Shown: positions 34,680-42,895 of the stretch, one piece after another | Position numbering within the stretch: position 1 is the first letter of the stretch | Layout: each line of letters starts with the position of its first letter | Source: Bacteroidia bacterium | Lineage (GTDB): Bacteria; Bacteroidota; Bacteroidia; B-17B0; Aurantibacillaceae | Direction of reading: 5' to 3' | Length of the DNA stretch: 64,000 bases | NCBI GenBank assembly: GCA_026414605.1 | Contig: JAOAIP010000038.1 | Span: 62,001-126,000 of the forward strand | Notes under the pieces: generated by a model | The model's database searches: none | What the model was told of the DNA's origin: nothing | Seen by the model: the letters and a program-made list of their open reading frames with translations, nothing else | Program-made: the position numbers and the translations under genes

Positions 34680-35384
34680 ATGTTGTCCGTTCAGCCCCAA
34701 ATAAGACCATTGCCTTATGTTGATTATTGGATGGTGGCGAGTATTTTAATCCCCATTACTTTGCTTTTTTACATTTATTTATACTCACCAAATGCTATCA
34801 TTTTGCCCATCCGTTCGCTTATAGATCATAGAGTTCGTAGAGAGTTAAAAGAATCTCGCAATTCTTTTCAAGCAAGGATTCTTAATCTTTTAAATATCAT
34901 ATTTTACTTTAGTTTTACATTTGTTCTTTATTTTTTAATCAAAGATAAAATTAAAAGTAACATCTTAAAAGAATATCTCTTTCAATCAAAATATCTTGAT
35001 AATGATTTTGTAATATTTCTTTTATTATTTATCAGTGTCTTTTTGGTAGTATTTCTTAAAAAGCAAGTGTTTATGCTGATTGCATACATTTTTGATGAAA
35101 CAGAACGATATTGGAATTTTACATTTAATATGGAAATGTTTATTAAAACAATGGGCATTTTAATTCTTCCTTTTATTTTTGTATTCGTTTTTAAGTGGAC
35201 AGAAAAAATTTTTTTCTTGCAAATTGTATTCTTTTCAAATCTAATTCTTTACTTTTTGTTTTTATTAAAAAGTTTTTTTGAACTTCCTAAAAAAGCATTT
35301 GTAGATTATTTGAATTTTATTTTGTACCTTTGCGGGCTTGAAATAATACCCTTATTATTTGTACTGAAATTCTTTTTTGATTAA
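34680..35384 (+). CDS. DUF4271 family membrane protein
   Basis: A 234-residue membrane protein with about six hydrophobic helices (near residues 19-37, 72-92, 112-131, 155-177, 182-203 and 214-233) and an R/K-rich loop after the first. In Bacteroidota DUF4271 proteins usually stand immediately before hemD, exactly as here: the stop codon at 35382-35384 abuts the hemD ATG at 35385. The conserved pairing suggests co-translation and perhaps a role in haem or envelope function, but none has been shown to my knowledge. Confidence 0.82.
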   Translation: MLSVQPQIRPLPYVDYWMVASILIPITLLFYIYLYSPNAIILPIRSLIDHRVRRELKESRNSFQARILNLLNIIFYFSFTFVLYFLIKDKIKSNILKEYLFQSKYLDNDFVIFLLLFISVFLVVFLKKQVFMLIAYIFDETERYWNFTFNMEMFIKTMGILILPFIFVFVFKWTEKIFFLQIVFFSNLILYFLFLLKSFFELPKKAFVDYLNFILYLCGLEIIPLLFVLKFFFD

Positions 35385-36602
35385 ATGGCTGTTAGCAAAA
35401 AAAATACAAGTAAATCATCTACTTCCAAAAAGACCAAAAAGTCCGTAAAAAAAGTGTCTTCAAACAACAAGAAAAAAGAAAATAAAATTGCCACTATGTC
35501 GGCAATAAGTTCTTCTTCAAGCACTAAAAGTACTAAAAAGAACACTTCTGCTGAAAAAATCGCAAATGACAAAACAAATGTATCAAAAGATATAAAAGCA
35601 GAAAGCACCTCATCAACGACCACAACAGAATCCATTTCTGCTACAGTAAAGACATCTCATCAAAATGATTCATTAAACACAAACACAAGTGCTACAGAAA
35701 TAAAAGAAACCACAGAACAAAAGCCCCAAAGTTCGGAAGATCAAGCCCAACAAAGCAAAAGAGGAAGACGTAAAAAAAGACAAGAAAAATCTTGGGAAGA
35801 AAAAGCAAAAGCACTACCTGTTTTTGAGGTAAGTAATTTTCCTAAACTTCCTGTAAAAAATATCTTGATAACCCAAGCAAAGCCAGCCGACTTACAAAAT
35901 CCCTATCAATTATTGATAGATAAATACAAAGTCAATATTGACTTTCGTCCATTTATTAAAGTAGAAGGATTAACCGCACAAGAGTTTAGAAACCAAAGAG
36001 TAGATGTTTTAGAACACAAAGGTGTTATTTTTACAAGTCGTTTGGCAATTGATCACTTTTTTAGAATTATGAACGAAATGCGAGTAGTACTACCTGACTC
36101 TATGAAGTTCTTTTGCTTAAATGAACAAATCGCTTACTATATGCAAAAGTATATGGAATTGCGTAAAAGGCGAATATTCTGGGGGCAAGGTAGTATTGAA
36201 GATTTGAAAAAAGTATTAAAGAAAAATATAGACGGCAAATTTTTATTACCCGCATCCGATACGATTAGAGAAAAAGTAATAGGCATCTTGGATGCTATTA
36301 AAGCAAAATATTCTACCGTTGATGTTTACAAAACCATTCCTGAAAACATCTCTAACTTGAAGCCCGAAAAATACGATATGATTGTATTCTTTACACCCAT
36401 CGCCGTAGAAGCATTGCACAAATATTTTCCAAAATTAAAACAGGATAAAATACGCTTTGCCGCATACAGTATTTTAACAGCAAATAAATTAAAAGAATTA
36501 GGATACAGAGTAGATATTTATGCTCCTACAAAAGAATTTCCAAGTATGGTCAATGCTATGGCACATTATTTACTTCACATTAACGAAAAATCAAAAAAAT
36601 AA
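35385..36602 (+). CDS. hemD: Uroporphyrinogen-III synthase with long basic N-terminal extension
   Basis: HemD closes and inverts ring D of hydroxymethylbilane, giving uroporphyrinogen III for haem. Residues from about 155 to 405 match Bacteroidota HemD: KNILITQAKPADLQNPYQLL, NIDFRPFIKVEGLTAQEFR, GVIFTSRLAIDHFFRI, PDSMKFFCLNEQIAYYMQKY, IVFFTPIAVEALHKYF. The first about 145 residues are an unusual low-complexity extension rich in K, S, T and E, ending in SKRGRRKKRQEKSWEEK. Family members are usually near 250 residues. No second domain is recognisable in the extension; it is probably disordered and could bind nucleic acid or a membrane. The ATG directly follows the DUF4271 stop. Confidence 0.85.
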   Translation: MAVSKKNTSKSSTSKKTKKSVKKVSSNNKKKENKIATMSAISSSSSTKSTKKNTSAEKIANDKTNVSKDIKAESTSSTTTTESISATVKTSHQNDSLNTNTSATEIKETTEQKPQSSEDQAQQSKRGRRKKRQEKSWEEKAKALPVFEVSNFPKLPVKNILITQAKPADLQNPYQLLIDKYKVNIDFRPFIKVEGLTAQEFRNQRVDVLEHKGVIFTSRLAIDHFFRIMNEMRVVLPDSMKFFCLNEQIAYYMQKYMELRKRRIFWGQGSIEDLKKVLKKNIDGKFLLPASDTIREKVIGILDAIKAKYSTVDVYKTIPENISNLKPEKYDMIVFFTPIAVEALHKYFPKLKQDKIRFAAYSILTANKLKELGYRVDIYAPTKEFPSMVNAMAHYLLHINEKSKK

Positions 36603-36673
36603 TCAATATCAAAATTTTTGTTCTTTTTTAAAAAAGACAAACCACTGTTCATTAAAAATTAATCTTAACTTCT

Positions 36674-38629
36674 TTACTTCTCTTTCTTTTGTTTAAAATG
36701 CTTTTCTTTTAGTTCCGATAAAAATTCAGCCACTTTTGGATAGTTTGGATTAATTTCCAAAAGTTTTTCATAAGAATGAATTGCCGCTGTAGTATCGCCA
36801 TTCAATATCTGTAATTCTGCTAATGCAAAATGTAAATACTCCGACCTTGGACGTTCTTGTAATTGTTCTTTGAAAAAGTTAATGCCTTTTGCATATAATT
36901 TTTCTCGTTTGCAATATTCCTTCATTACATCAAAAGGAATTTCATAAGATTTATCTTTATCTCTACGAATGGCTTTTCTAATAAATATCTCCACTGTATC
37001 ATTGTTACGATTCGTTTTAAAGTAAGAGATAGCAATATTTGTTAATACTTCTTTTCTGGTACTATCTATTTGATAAGATTTTAATAAATAGGGGATACTT
37101 GCTTCATAATTCTTTTTCCAATTCATTAATAAATAAGCGATATTGTTGTAACAACTTCCACAACTACTATCTAATTGCAAACCCCTTTGAAATTCTTCAT
37201 AAGCAATGCCTAAATATCTATGCATATCACCACTGGACAATCTCCCTGTGTTTTGCAAGTATTCTATGACAATTTGCGATCCATATAAGATGTGTAATTT
37301 CACAGATTCAGGATATTTTTTCACATCTGCTTCATAAAGGTATAATTTATACCTCCATTCATAATTCCTTTTCCATATCCAAATACTCAATACAATAAAA
37401 TAAACCATCATAAATACTTTTAATTTTGGAACATTCCACCAATTCAATTCTTTTATTTCAATTTGTTTTTTTTCTGCAATAAACTTTTGATATACCCATT
37501 CTATACAATACGCCAATATCATTGCCCACCCTACAGATGCCATAAAAACAAATCTATCCGCCACTATGCCTGGTGCTGGTTTCACAAAATTCAAAAACAT
37601 AGAAATACACACACTAAAAAACATTACTCCATACCACAAAATATCGCCTTGTTTAAATCTTTTGAAAAACAAATATGCTAATAACACAAAAGACACAATA
37701 CCAATAATGCCATAAAAATTGAAAATACTATTAAAAGGTATAACATTGTATCCATAATAACAAGACATTTTTATTGGAAAAACCAACATCCAAATATAAA
37801 AACCTAAACTCGTAAAAAGAGTAATTATTCTATACTTTAATTCATTGTGGAAATACAAAGGATTTTCAAAATAATTAAAAACTCTTTGTTTTAATTTAGT
37901 GTCTAATAATAATTTTTGACCTTTTTTTAATGCTACATACATCAAGAATAAAAGCACCACAACAAGCACAATGGTCCCCAAAATTTTTATCCATTGCTGC
38001 TGATTAAAGTTAGTTTTGTTTTTTTGAACGTAAATGAGTGGTAAAATTGCCATTAAAGGCAAAGCATCAAACTTACTGGCTAATGCAAAAAAGAAAAAGA
38101 TGGGAACTAAAATTAAATAAATCGTTTTCTTATCCTTTTGCCATTTGAGAAAATAAATGAGTACAAGCATTGAAAAAATAAAACTTAATAAAACATCTCT
38201 GTTCTTTAAACTGGCTACCACTTCGCTATGCAAAGGAATAAATGCAAATAATATCACGATCCATAAAATAGTTTGTAAGGAATAATTTTCAAACAACAAC
38301 AAAAGCATACGAAATAACAATATCAAGCACATCGCATAATAAACGATATTGAAAAAATGATGGATATGCACCTTATTGCCAAAAAACTCTACTTCTAATG
38401 CATAAGAAATTTTCACCATTGGACGATATTCGTATTCATTACCGCTTTCATCCTTTGCGTGATAACTTGTAAGTATTTTAGGAATGCCCTTTATCCCCTT
38501 TTTTGCAGGGCTTAAATCACCAACTACAAAATCATCATCCAAGGCATAATCGTTTTTTATGGTATTGCCATACAACAAAAATGCAATGGCTATAAGCAGC
38601 CAATAAATTTTTCCGTAACTTTGTTTCAT
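36674..38629 (-). CDS. Membrane glycosyltransferase-like protein with C-terminal TPRs (TMTC-like)
   Basis: A 651-residue protein with about eleven membrane helices over residues 8-400 and a periplasmic C-terminus of TPRs (residues about 440-645: YGSQIVIEYLQ, HRYLGIAYEEFQRGLQLDSS, LLKSYQIDSTRKEVLTNIAISY, ALAELQILNGDTTAAIHSYEKLLEINPNYP). The first loop carries NDYALDDDFVV, matching the acidic D-D motif of GT-C O-mannosyltransferases and their TMTC relatives. It probably transfers a polyprenyl-linked sugar to periplasmic proteins, which is inference. The ATG at 38629 (MKQSYGK) is used; the frame reaches 38656 inside the divergent gene. Only 11 bases separate the two divergent starts. Confidence 0.78.
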   Translation of the reverse strand: MKQSYGKIYWLLIAIAFLLYGNTIKNDYALDDDFVVGDLSPAKKGIKGIPKILTSYHAKDESGNEYEYRPMVKISYALEVEFFGNKVHIHHFFNIVYYAMCLILLFRMLLLLFENYSLQTILWIVILFAFIPLHSEVVASLKNRDVLLSFIFSMLVLIYFLKWQKDKKTIYLILVPIFFFFALASKFDALPLMAILPLIYVQKNKTNFNQQQWIKILGTIVLVVVLLFLMYVALKKGQKLLLDTKLKQRVFNYFENPLYFHNELKYRIITLFTSLGFYIWMLVFPIKMSCYYGYNVIPFNSIFNFYGIIGIVSFVLLAYLFFKRFKQGDILWYGVMFFSVCISMFLNFVKPAPGIVADRFVFMASVGWAMILAYCIEWVYQKFIAEKKQIEIKELNWWNVPKLKVFMMVYFIVLSIWIWKRNYEWRYKLYLYEADVKKYPESVKLHILYGSQIVIEYLQNTGRLSSGDMHRYLGIAYEEFQRGLQLDSSCGSCYNNIAYLLMNWKKNYEASIPYLLKSYQIDSTRKEVLTNIAISYFKTNRNNDTVEIFIRKAIRRDKDKSYEIPFDVMKEYCKREKLYAKGINFFKEQLQERPRSEYLHFALAELQILNGDTTAAIHSYEKLLEINPNYPKVAEFLSELKEKHFKQKKEK

Positions 38630-38640
38630 AATTTTAAGCA

Positions 38641-39627
38641 ATGCAAATAAAAGCAATTTCTACATATCTTCCTGAAAAAAAAATTACCAACGAAGAATTA
38701 GCCCATCAGTTTAATGTTTCTCCAGAAGATATTTTCAAAAAAACAGGTGTTCTTGTTCGTTGCCACACTTCTTTAAATATCAATATGCAAAAAATGGCGG
38801 AATATACAGCCAATCAATTGTTTGAACAAGATCCAGATATTCGGTCTCAAATAGATGCATTGATATTAGTAGGACACGGATTTAGTTACAAAGCCCCTAA
38901 TACTTCTGCTATAATGCAATATACTTTAAAATTATCTAAAAAATGTTTTTGCATTGATCTTCCCCACGGTTGCACAGGATACATTTATGGATTGTCCATA
39001 GCCCACTCTTTGATAAAATCTGATATTGCAAAAAATATTCTTTTATTAACTGCAGATACTCCATCTTATGGAATAAAAAAAGATGATCTTGAATTGCTTT
39101 CTATTTTTGGAGATAGTGCTACTGCTACTTTTATTACAAACTCTAATACTTCTACGTCTTTCGAAAAATTTATATTTTATACCGATGGTAGTGGATATGA
39201 TAAATTAATTGTTGAAAGAAGCGGAACTATTAATCCTGCTGACTTAGAATACTATTCTGATAAGAGCAATCCACCGCACGGTATAATGAAAATGGATGGA
39301 ACAGCCATTTTTTTAATGAGCATCAAACGTGTTCCCAACTTAATATATGAAACCTTAGAAAAAAACAATCTACAAATAGAGGACATTGATTACTTTATAT
39401 TTCATCAAGCCAATAGTTTTATGTTAGAAGTGCTTCGTAAAAAACTTAAAATCCCTGAAGATAAATTTTTTAATGATATTCGCTATACAGGAAATACCGT
39501 GTCTTCAAGCATCCCCATTGCTTTGCAACAATTGATAAAAGAAAACAAATTACAAAGAGGAATGAAATTATTATTAGCAGGATTTGGTTTAGGATACACC
39601 TTGGGGGCTACTGTGATAGAATTTTAG
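38641..39627 (+). CDS. 3-oxoacyl-ACP synthase III (KASIII/FabH-like), first of pair
   Basis: A 328-residue thiolase-fold condensing enzyme with the intact KASIII triad: Cys in DLPHGCTGYIYGL (about residue 114), His in FHQANSFMLEVL (about 257) and Asn in YTGNTVSSSIP (about 288). Such enzymes join an acyl-CoA to malonyl-ACP. The opening IKAISTYLPEKKITNEELA fits family N-termini. It is first in a four-gene operon (KASIII, ACP, KASIII, SDR). Its position next to a dedicated ACP and a reductase suggests a specialised short acyl product rather than bulk fatty acid synthesis. Confidence 0.85.
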   Translation: MQIKAISTYLPEKKITNEELAHQFNVSPEDIFKKTGVLVRCHTSLNINMQKMAEYTANQLFEQDPDIRSQIDALILVGHGFSYKAPNTSAIMQYTLKLSKKCFCIDLPHGCTGYIYGLSIAHSLIKSDIAKNILLLTADTPSYGIKKDDLELLSIFGDSATATFITNSNTSTSFEKFIFYTDGSGYDKLIVERSGTINPADLEYYSDKSNPPHGIMKMDGTAIFLMSIKRVPNLIYETLEKNNLQIEDIDYFIFHQANSFMLEVLRKKLKIPEDKFFNDIRYTGNTVSSSIPIALQQLIKENKLQRGMKLLLAGFGLGYTLGATVIEF

Positions 39628-39653
39628 TATTTTTACAGAAAAAATTTATACTT

Positions 39654-39890
39654 ATGGATATACAAGAATTTATACAACGATTAGAAAATGAATTTGAAGA
39701 TTTACCAAAAGGAACATTAAAACCTGACACCAATTATAGAGATATTCCAAATTGGAGTTCTATGCACGCTTTGATTATTATTGCTTTTGCCGACGCTCAA
39801 TTTAATGTAGAACTCACGGCTTCTGATTTGAGAAACGCCAATACCATTCAAGATTTATATGATGTTATAAAATCAAAAATGCAATCGTAA
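39654..39890 (+). CDS. Acyl carrier protein
   Basis: A 78-residue acidic four-helix carrier. The phosphopantetheine attachment serine is in NWSSMHALIIIAF (about residues 33-45), where the usual D-S-L/M is S-S-M; the following helix and the C-terminal LTASDLRNANTIQDLYDVI are typical of carriers of specialised pathways. The stop codon overlaps the start of the second KASIII gene (TAATG), so the two are translationally coupled. It is distinct from a standard FabF-linked AcpP and probably serves only this operon. Confidence 0.85.
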   Translation: MDIQEFIQRLENEFEDLPKGTLKPDTNYRDIPNWSSMHALIIIAFADAQFNVELTASDLRNANTIQDLYDVIKSKMQS

Positions 39891-40948
39891 TGGCATTAAT
39901 AAAACTTCAAAATATCTGTATTAACGCTATTAGTGCGGCTGTTCCAAAACAAACTTTTTACACAAAAGATTACACTTATATATCCGAACAAGAACGTTTA
40001 ATGTTCATCAAAAATGTTGGTATAGAACAAAGACGTGTGGCTCCATTTCACATTACAGCATCTGATCTTTGTTATCATAGTACTTTAAAACTATTAGAAG
40101 AACTGAATTGGGAAAAAGAAAGTATTGATGCCTTGATTTTTGTTACTCAGTCCCCTGATTACTTCATACCTGCGAGCAGTATTATTTTACAACACAGGTT
40201 AGGATTAAGCAAAAACACCATTGCATTTGATATTAACTTAGGTTGCAGTGGCTATGTATATGGCTTATATGTATTGGGAAGTTTGTTGCAGTCAGGACAA
40301 ATTAAACGAGGTATTTTATTAGCAGGAGATAAATCAACGATTTCTGTGTGTTTTAAAGATAAAAGTACGTATCCCTTATTTGGTGATGCAGGAAGTGCTA
40401 CGGCTTTATCTTATGATGAGTCGGCATCGCCTATTTATTTTCATCTTCAAAGTGATGGAAGCGGAGAAGATGCAATTAAAATTCCCCACGGAGGAAGCCG
40501 CTATCACATCCAACCTGATACTTTTGATGAAGTAGAAATAGAACCAGGCATTACTCGTAGTAAAAGACACTTGCAGTTGTTGGGTGCAGACATTTTCAAT
40601 TTTGCACTTAGAGAAGTTTCTCCAAATGTAGATAAATTACTTGCCTTTTCAGGCATTGACAAAGAATCTATTGATTACTTTGTATTACATCAAGCCAATT
40701 TTTTTATGAACGAAAGTGTTAGAAAAAAAATGAAAATACCTGCAGAAAAAGTTCCTTATTCTATTCAAAAATTTGGGAATACGAGTTCTGCATCCATTCC
40801 TTTGACAATAGTTACTAATTTGAGAGAACTATTAATCTCTCCTAAAAAACTTTTACTTTCCGGATTTGGTGTTGGTTTTTCTTGGGCGTCTTGTGTTTTT
40901 ACAACATCACCTTCTTTGAAAATTTCAGAGTTAATAGAAATAGATTAA
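39890..40948 (+). CDS. 3-oxoacyl-ACP synthase III (KASIII/FabH-like), second of pair
   Basis: A 352-residue condensing enzyme homologous to the first. The triad is also complete: Cys in INLGCSGYVYGLYVLGSL (about residue 117), His in VLHQANFFMNESVRKK (about 265), Asn in FGNTSSASIP (about 296). Two active-looking KASIII proteins around one ACP could perform two successive steps, use different starter acyl-CoAs, or pair as a heterodimer. The PqsB/PqsC model, where one partner lacks the cysteine, does not fit. Coupled to the ACP by a one-base overlap; the SDR follows after three bases. Confidence 0.85.
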   Translation: MALIKLQNICINAISAAVPKQTFYTKDYTYISEQERLMFIKNVGIEQRRVAPFHITASDLCYHSTLKLLEELNWEKESIDALIFVTQSPDYFIPASSIILQHRLGLSKNTIAFDINLGCSGYVYGLYVLGSLLQSGQIKRGILLAGDKSTISVCFKDKSTYPLFGDAGSATALSYDESASPIYFHLQSDGSGEDAIKIPHGGSRYHIQPDTFDEVEIEPGITRSKRHLQLLGADIFNFALREVSPNVDKLLAFSGIDKESIDYFVLHQANFFMNESVRKKMKIPAEKVPYSIQKFGNTSSASIPLTIVTNLRELLISPKKLLLSGFGVGFSWASCVFTTSPSLKISELIEID

Positions 40949-40951
40949 ACT

Positions 40952-41710
40952 ATGTTGGAATCATTAAAACATAAAACCATTCTTGTAACGGGTGCATCTT
41001 CGGGTATTGGAAGAACGACGGCCATTTTACTGAGTCTGTATTGTGATAACATTATCATTACTGCCCGAAGAGAAAAAGAGCTGAACGATACTTTGCTAAT
41101 GATGAAAAAAGGCAATCACCAAGTGATTGTTGCAGATTTAAAACAAACTTCAGAGATTGAACATTTAGCAAAAACCATCCCATCTATTGATGGATGGGCA
41201 CATTGTACGGGAAAGGTCTTGCCTGTTCCTGTCAAGTTTATTCAGCAAAAACACTATGAAGATGTTTTTCAAACCAATTATTTATCTGCAGTTTATCTTT
41301 TATCCCATTTATTAAAGTATAACAAACTTAATGCTAATTCTTCTATTGTTTTTATATCATCTATTTCTACGTTACACTCTTATTTTGGCGGGGCGTTATA
41401 CACTTCATCCAAGGCCGCCCTTGAATCTTATGCTCGTACTGTTGCTTTAGAATTAGCCCCTAAAAAAATTCGTGTCAATGTATTACAACCTGCTTTAGTC
41501 CGAACAAACATTTATGAAGATACAGTCAATGCCGCAATGAATGAAGAAGAAATAAAGAAGTATGAAAAACAGTATCCTCTTGGAATCGGCGATCCACAAG
41601 ATGTAGCAAATATGATTGTTTTTTTACTTTCTAATGCTTCTAAGTGGATGACAGGAACTTTTATCAAGATGGATGGTGGATTGACATTAGGATTCAATAA
41701 AAGTGATTAG
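40952..41710 (+). CDS. Short-chain dehydrogenase/reductase (FabG-like)
   Basis: A 252-residue classical SDR. The NAD(P)-binding motif TGASSGIGRTTAIL is at residues 13-26, an arginine-containing TARREKELN follows (suggesting NADPH), the active-site serine lies in IVFISSIS, and the Y-x-x-x-K pair in LYTSSKAALESYARTVALELAPKKIRVN. The end FIKMDGGLTLGF is typical of FabG-like reductases. In this operon it would reduce the 3-oxoacyl-ACP made by the KASIII enzymes to 3-hydroxyacyl-ACP. No dehydratase or enoyl reductase accompanies it, so a hydroxyacyl product is the simplest reading. Confidence 0.85.
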   Translation: MLESLKHKTILVTGASSGIGRTTAILLSLYCDNIIITARREKELNDTLLMMKKGNHQVIVADLKQTSEIEHLAKTIPSIDGWAHCTGKVLPVPVKFIQQKHYEDVFQTNYLSAVYLLSHLLKYNKLNANSSIVFISSISTLHSYFGGALYTSSKAALESYARTVALELAPKKIRVNVLQPALVRTNIYEDTVNAAMNEEEIKKYEKQYPLGIGDPQDVANMIVFLLSNASKWMTGTFIKMDGGLTLGFNKSD

Positions 41711-41794
41711 AATTTTTACAAATTATTTTTAATTTTTATCATAGATGTTTCACATCAATAACTTTAACCTGATTGTTTTATGCAACAGATTTAT

Positions 41795-42892
41795 TTAGCA
41801 AATAAAACCTCCACCTACTAAATCATCGCCTTCATAAAACACTGCACTTTGTCCAGGTGCTACGGCATATACAGGTTCGTGAAATACAATTTCAATGTAA
41901 TCCTTATCTATTACTTGTAAAGTAGCCATTTTTCCAGGGTCTTTGTAACGAATTTTTACCAATGCTTGAAAATTATCAGGCAATCGGTCGTATTTAATGA
42001 TATTGTAATTTCTCACTTTAATAATTTGTTGAGCCAATTCTTCTTTATCTCCTAATATAATTTCATTGTTTTCAGGAATAATTTCTTTGACATAAACAGG
42101 ATGCCCCAGTGCCACTTCTAATCCCTTTCTTTGTCCAATAGTATAATAAGGATATCCTTTGTGTTTTCCTACAATTTGTCCGTGATAGATAAAATTGCCT
42201 TCGCCTATTTTTTCAGGTAATTCGGGTATTCGGTTGTTTAAAAATTTTCTGTAATCATTGTCAGGAATAAAACAAATATCATAACTTTCTGATTTTTTGG
42301 CTAAATAATCAAATCCTTCTTTTTTAGCCATTTCTCTGACTTCTTGCTTAGTATATTCAGAAAGTGGAAATATTGTTCTTGCCAATACATCTTGTGTTAA
42401 GCCCCATAAAACATAGGTTTGGTCTTTATTTGCATCTCTTCCCCTTGATAAAACATAACGACCATTTTCAAAGCGAATATTTGCATAATGTCCTGTAGCG
42501 ATATACTCACAACCAATCATATCGGCTCTTTTAAGCAGAGCATCCCATTTAATATGTGTATTGCACAAAACACAAGGGTTCGGCGTTCTGCCTGCAAGAT
42601 ATTCTTCTACAAAGTTATTGATAATTTTATCTGTAAATTCTTCTCTTATATCTAATACATAGTGCGGAAAACCTAATTTGACCGCCACTATACGAGCATC
42701 ATTGATACTGTCTAAACTACAACAACCCGTTTCTTTGCTATTTACTTTAGAACTTTCATAATCCCAAGTTTTCATTGTAATCCCTACCAAATCATACCCT
42801 GCCTTTTTGAGCAATAGAGCCGTCATAGAACTATCTATGCCGCCACTCATTGCGACCAATACTTTTTTATTTTTTGGAATACTTACAGACAT
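41795..42892 (-). CDS. mnmA: tRNA-specific 2-thiouridylase MnmA
   Basis: MnmA thiolates uridine 34 of tRNA-Lys, -Glu and -Gln. The 365-residue protein has the PP-loop ATP motif AMSGGIDSSM (about residues 13-22), the catalytic cysteine pair in NPCVLCN (about 105) and SYDICFIPD (about 203), and the TGHYANI segment. The C-terminal beta-barrel ends YAVAPGQSAVFYEGDDLVGGG, as in the family. It lies three bases after the accC gene on the same strand, so it is probably co-transcribed. A short, terminator-free gap separates it from the convergent SDR. Confidence 0.95.
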   Translation of the reverse strand: MSVSIPKNKKVLVAMSGGIDSSMTALLLKKAGYDLVGITMKTWDYESSKVNSKETGCCSLDSINDARIVAVKLGFPHYVLDIREEFTDKIINNFVEEYLAGRTPNPCVLCNTHIKWDALLKRADMIGCEYIATGHYANIRFENGRYVLSRGRDANKDQTYVLWGLTQDVLARTIFPLSEYTKQEVREMAKKEGFDYLAKKSESYDICFIPDNDYRKFLNNRIPELPEKIGEGNFIYHGQIVGKHKGYPYYTIGQRKGLEVALGHPVYVKEIIPENNEIILGDKEELAQQIIKVRNYNIIKYDRLPDNFQALVKIRYKDPGKMATLQVIDKDYIEIVFHEPVYAVAPGQSAVFYEGDDLVGGGFIC

Positions 42893-42895
42893 AAA

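Noticed and set aside
38641-40948. KASIII pair as a PqsB/PqsC-type heterodimer with one inactive partner
   Set aside because: Both proteins keep Cys, His and Asn of the active site.
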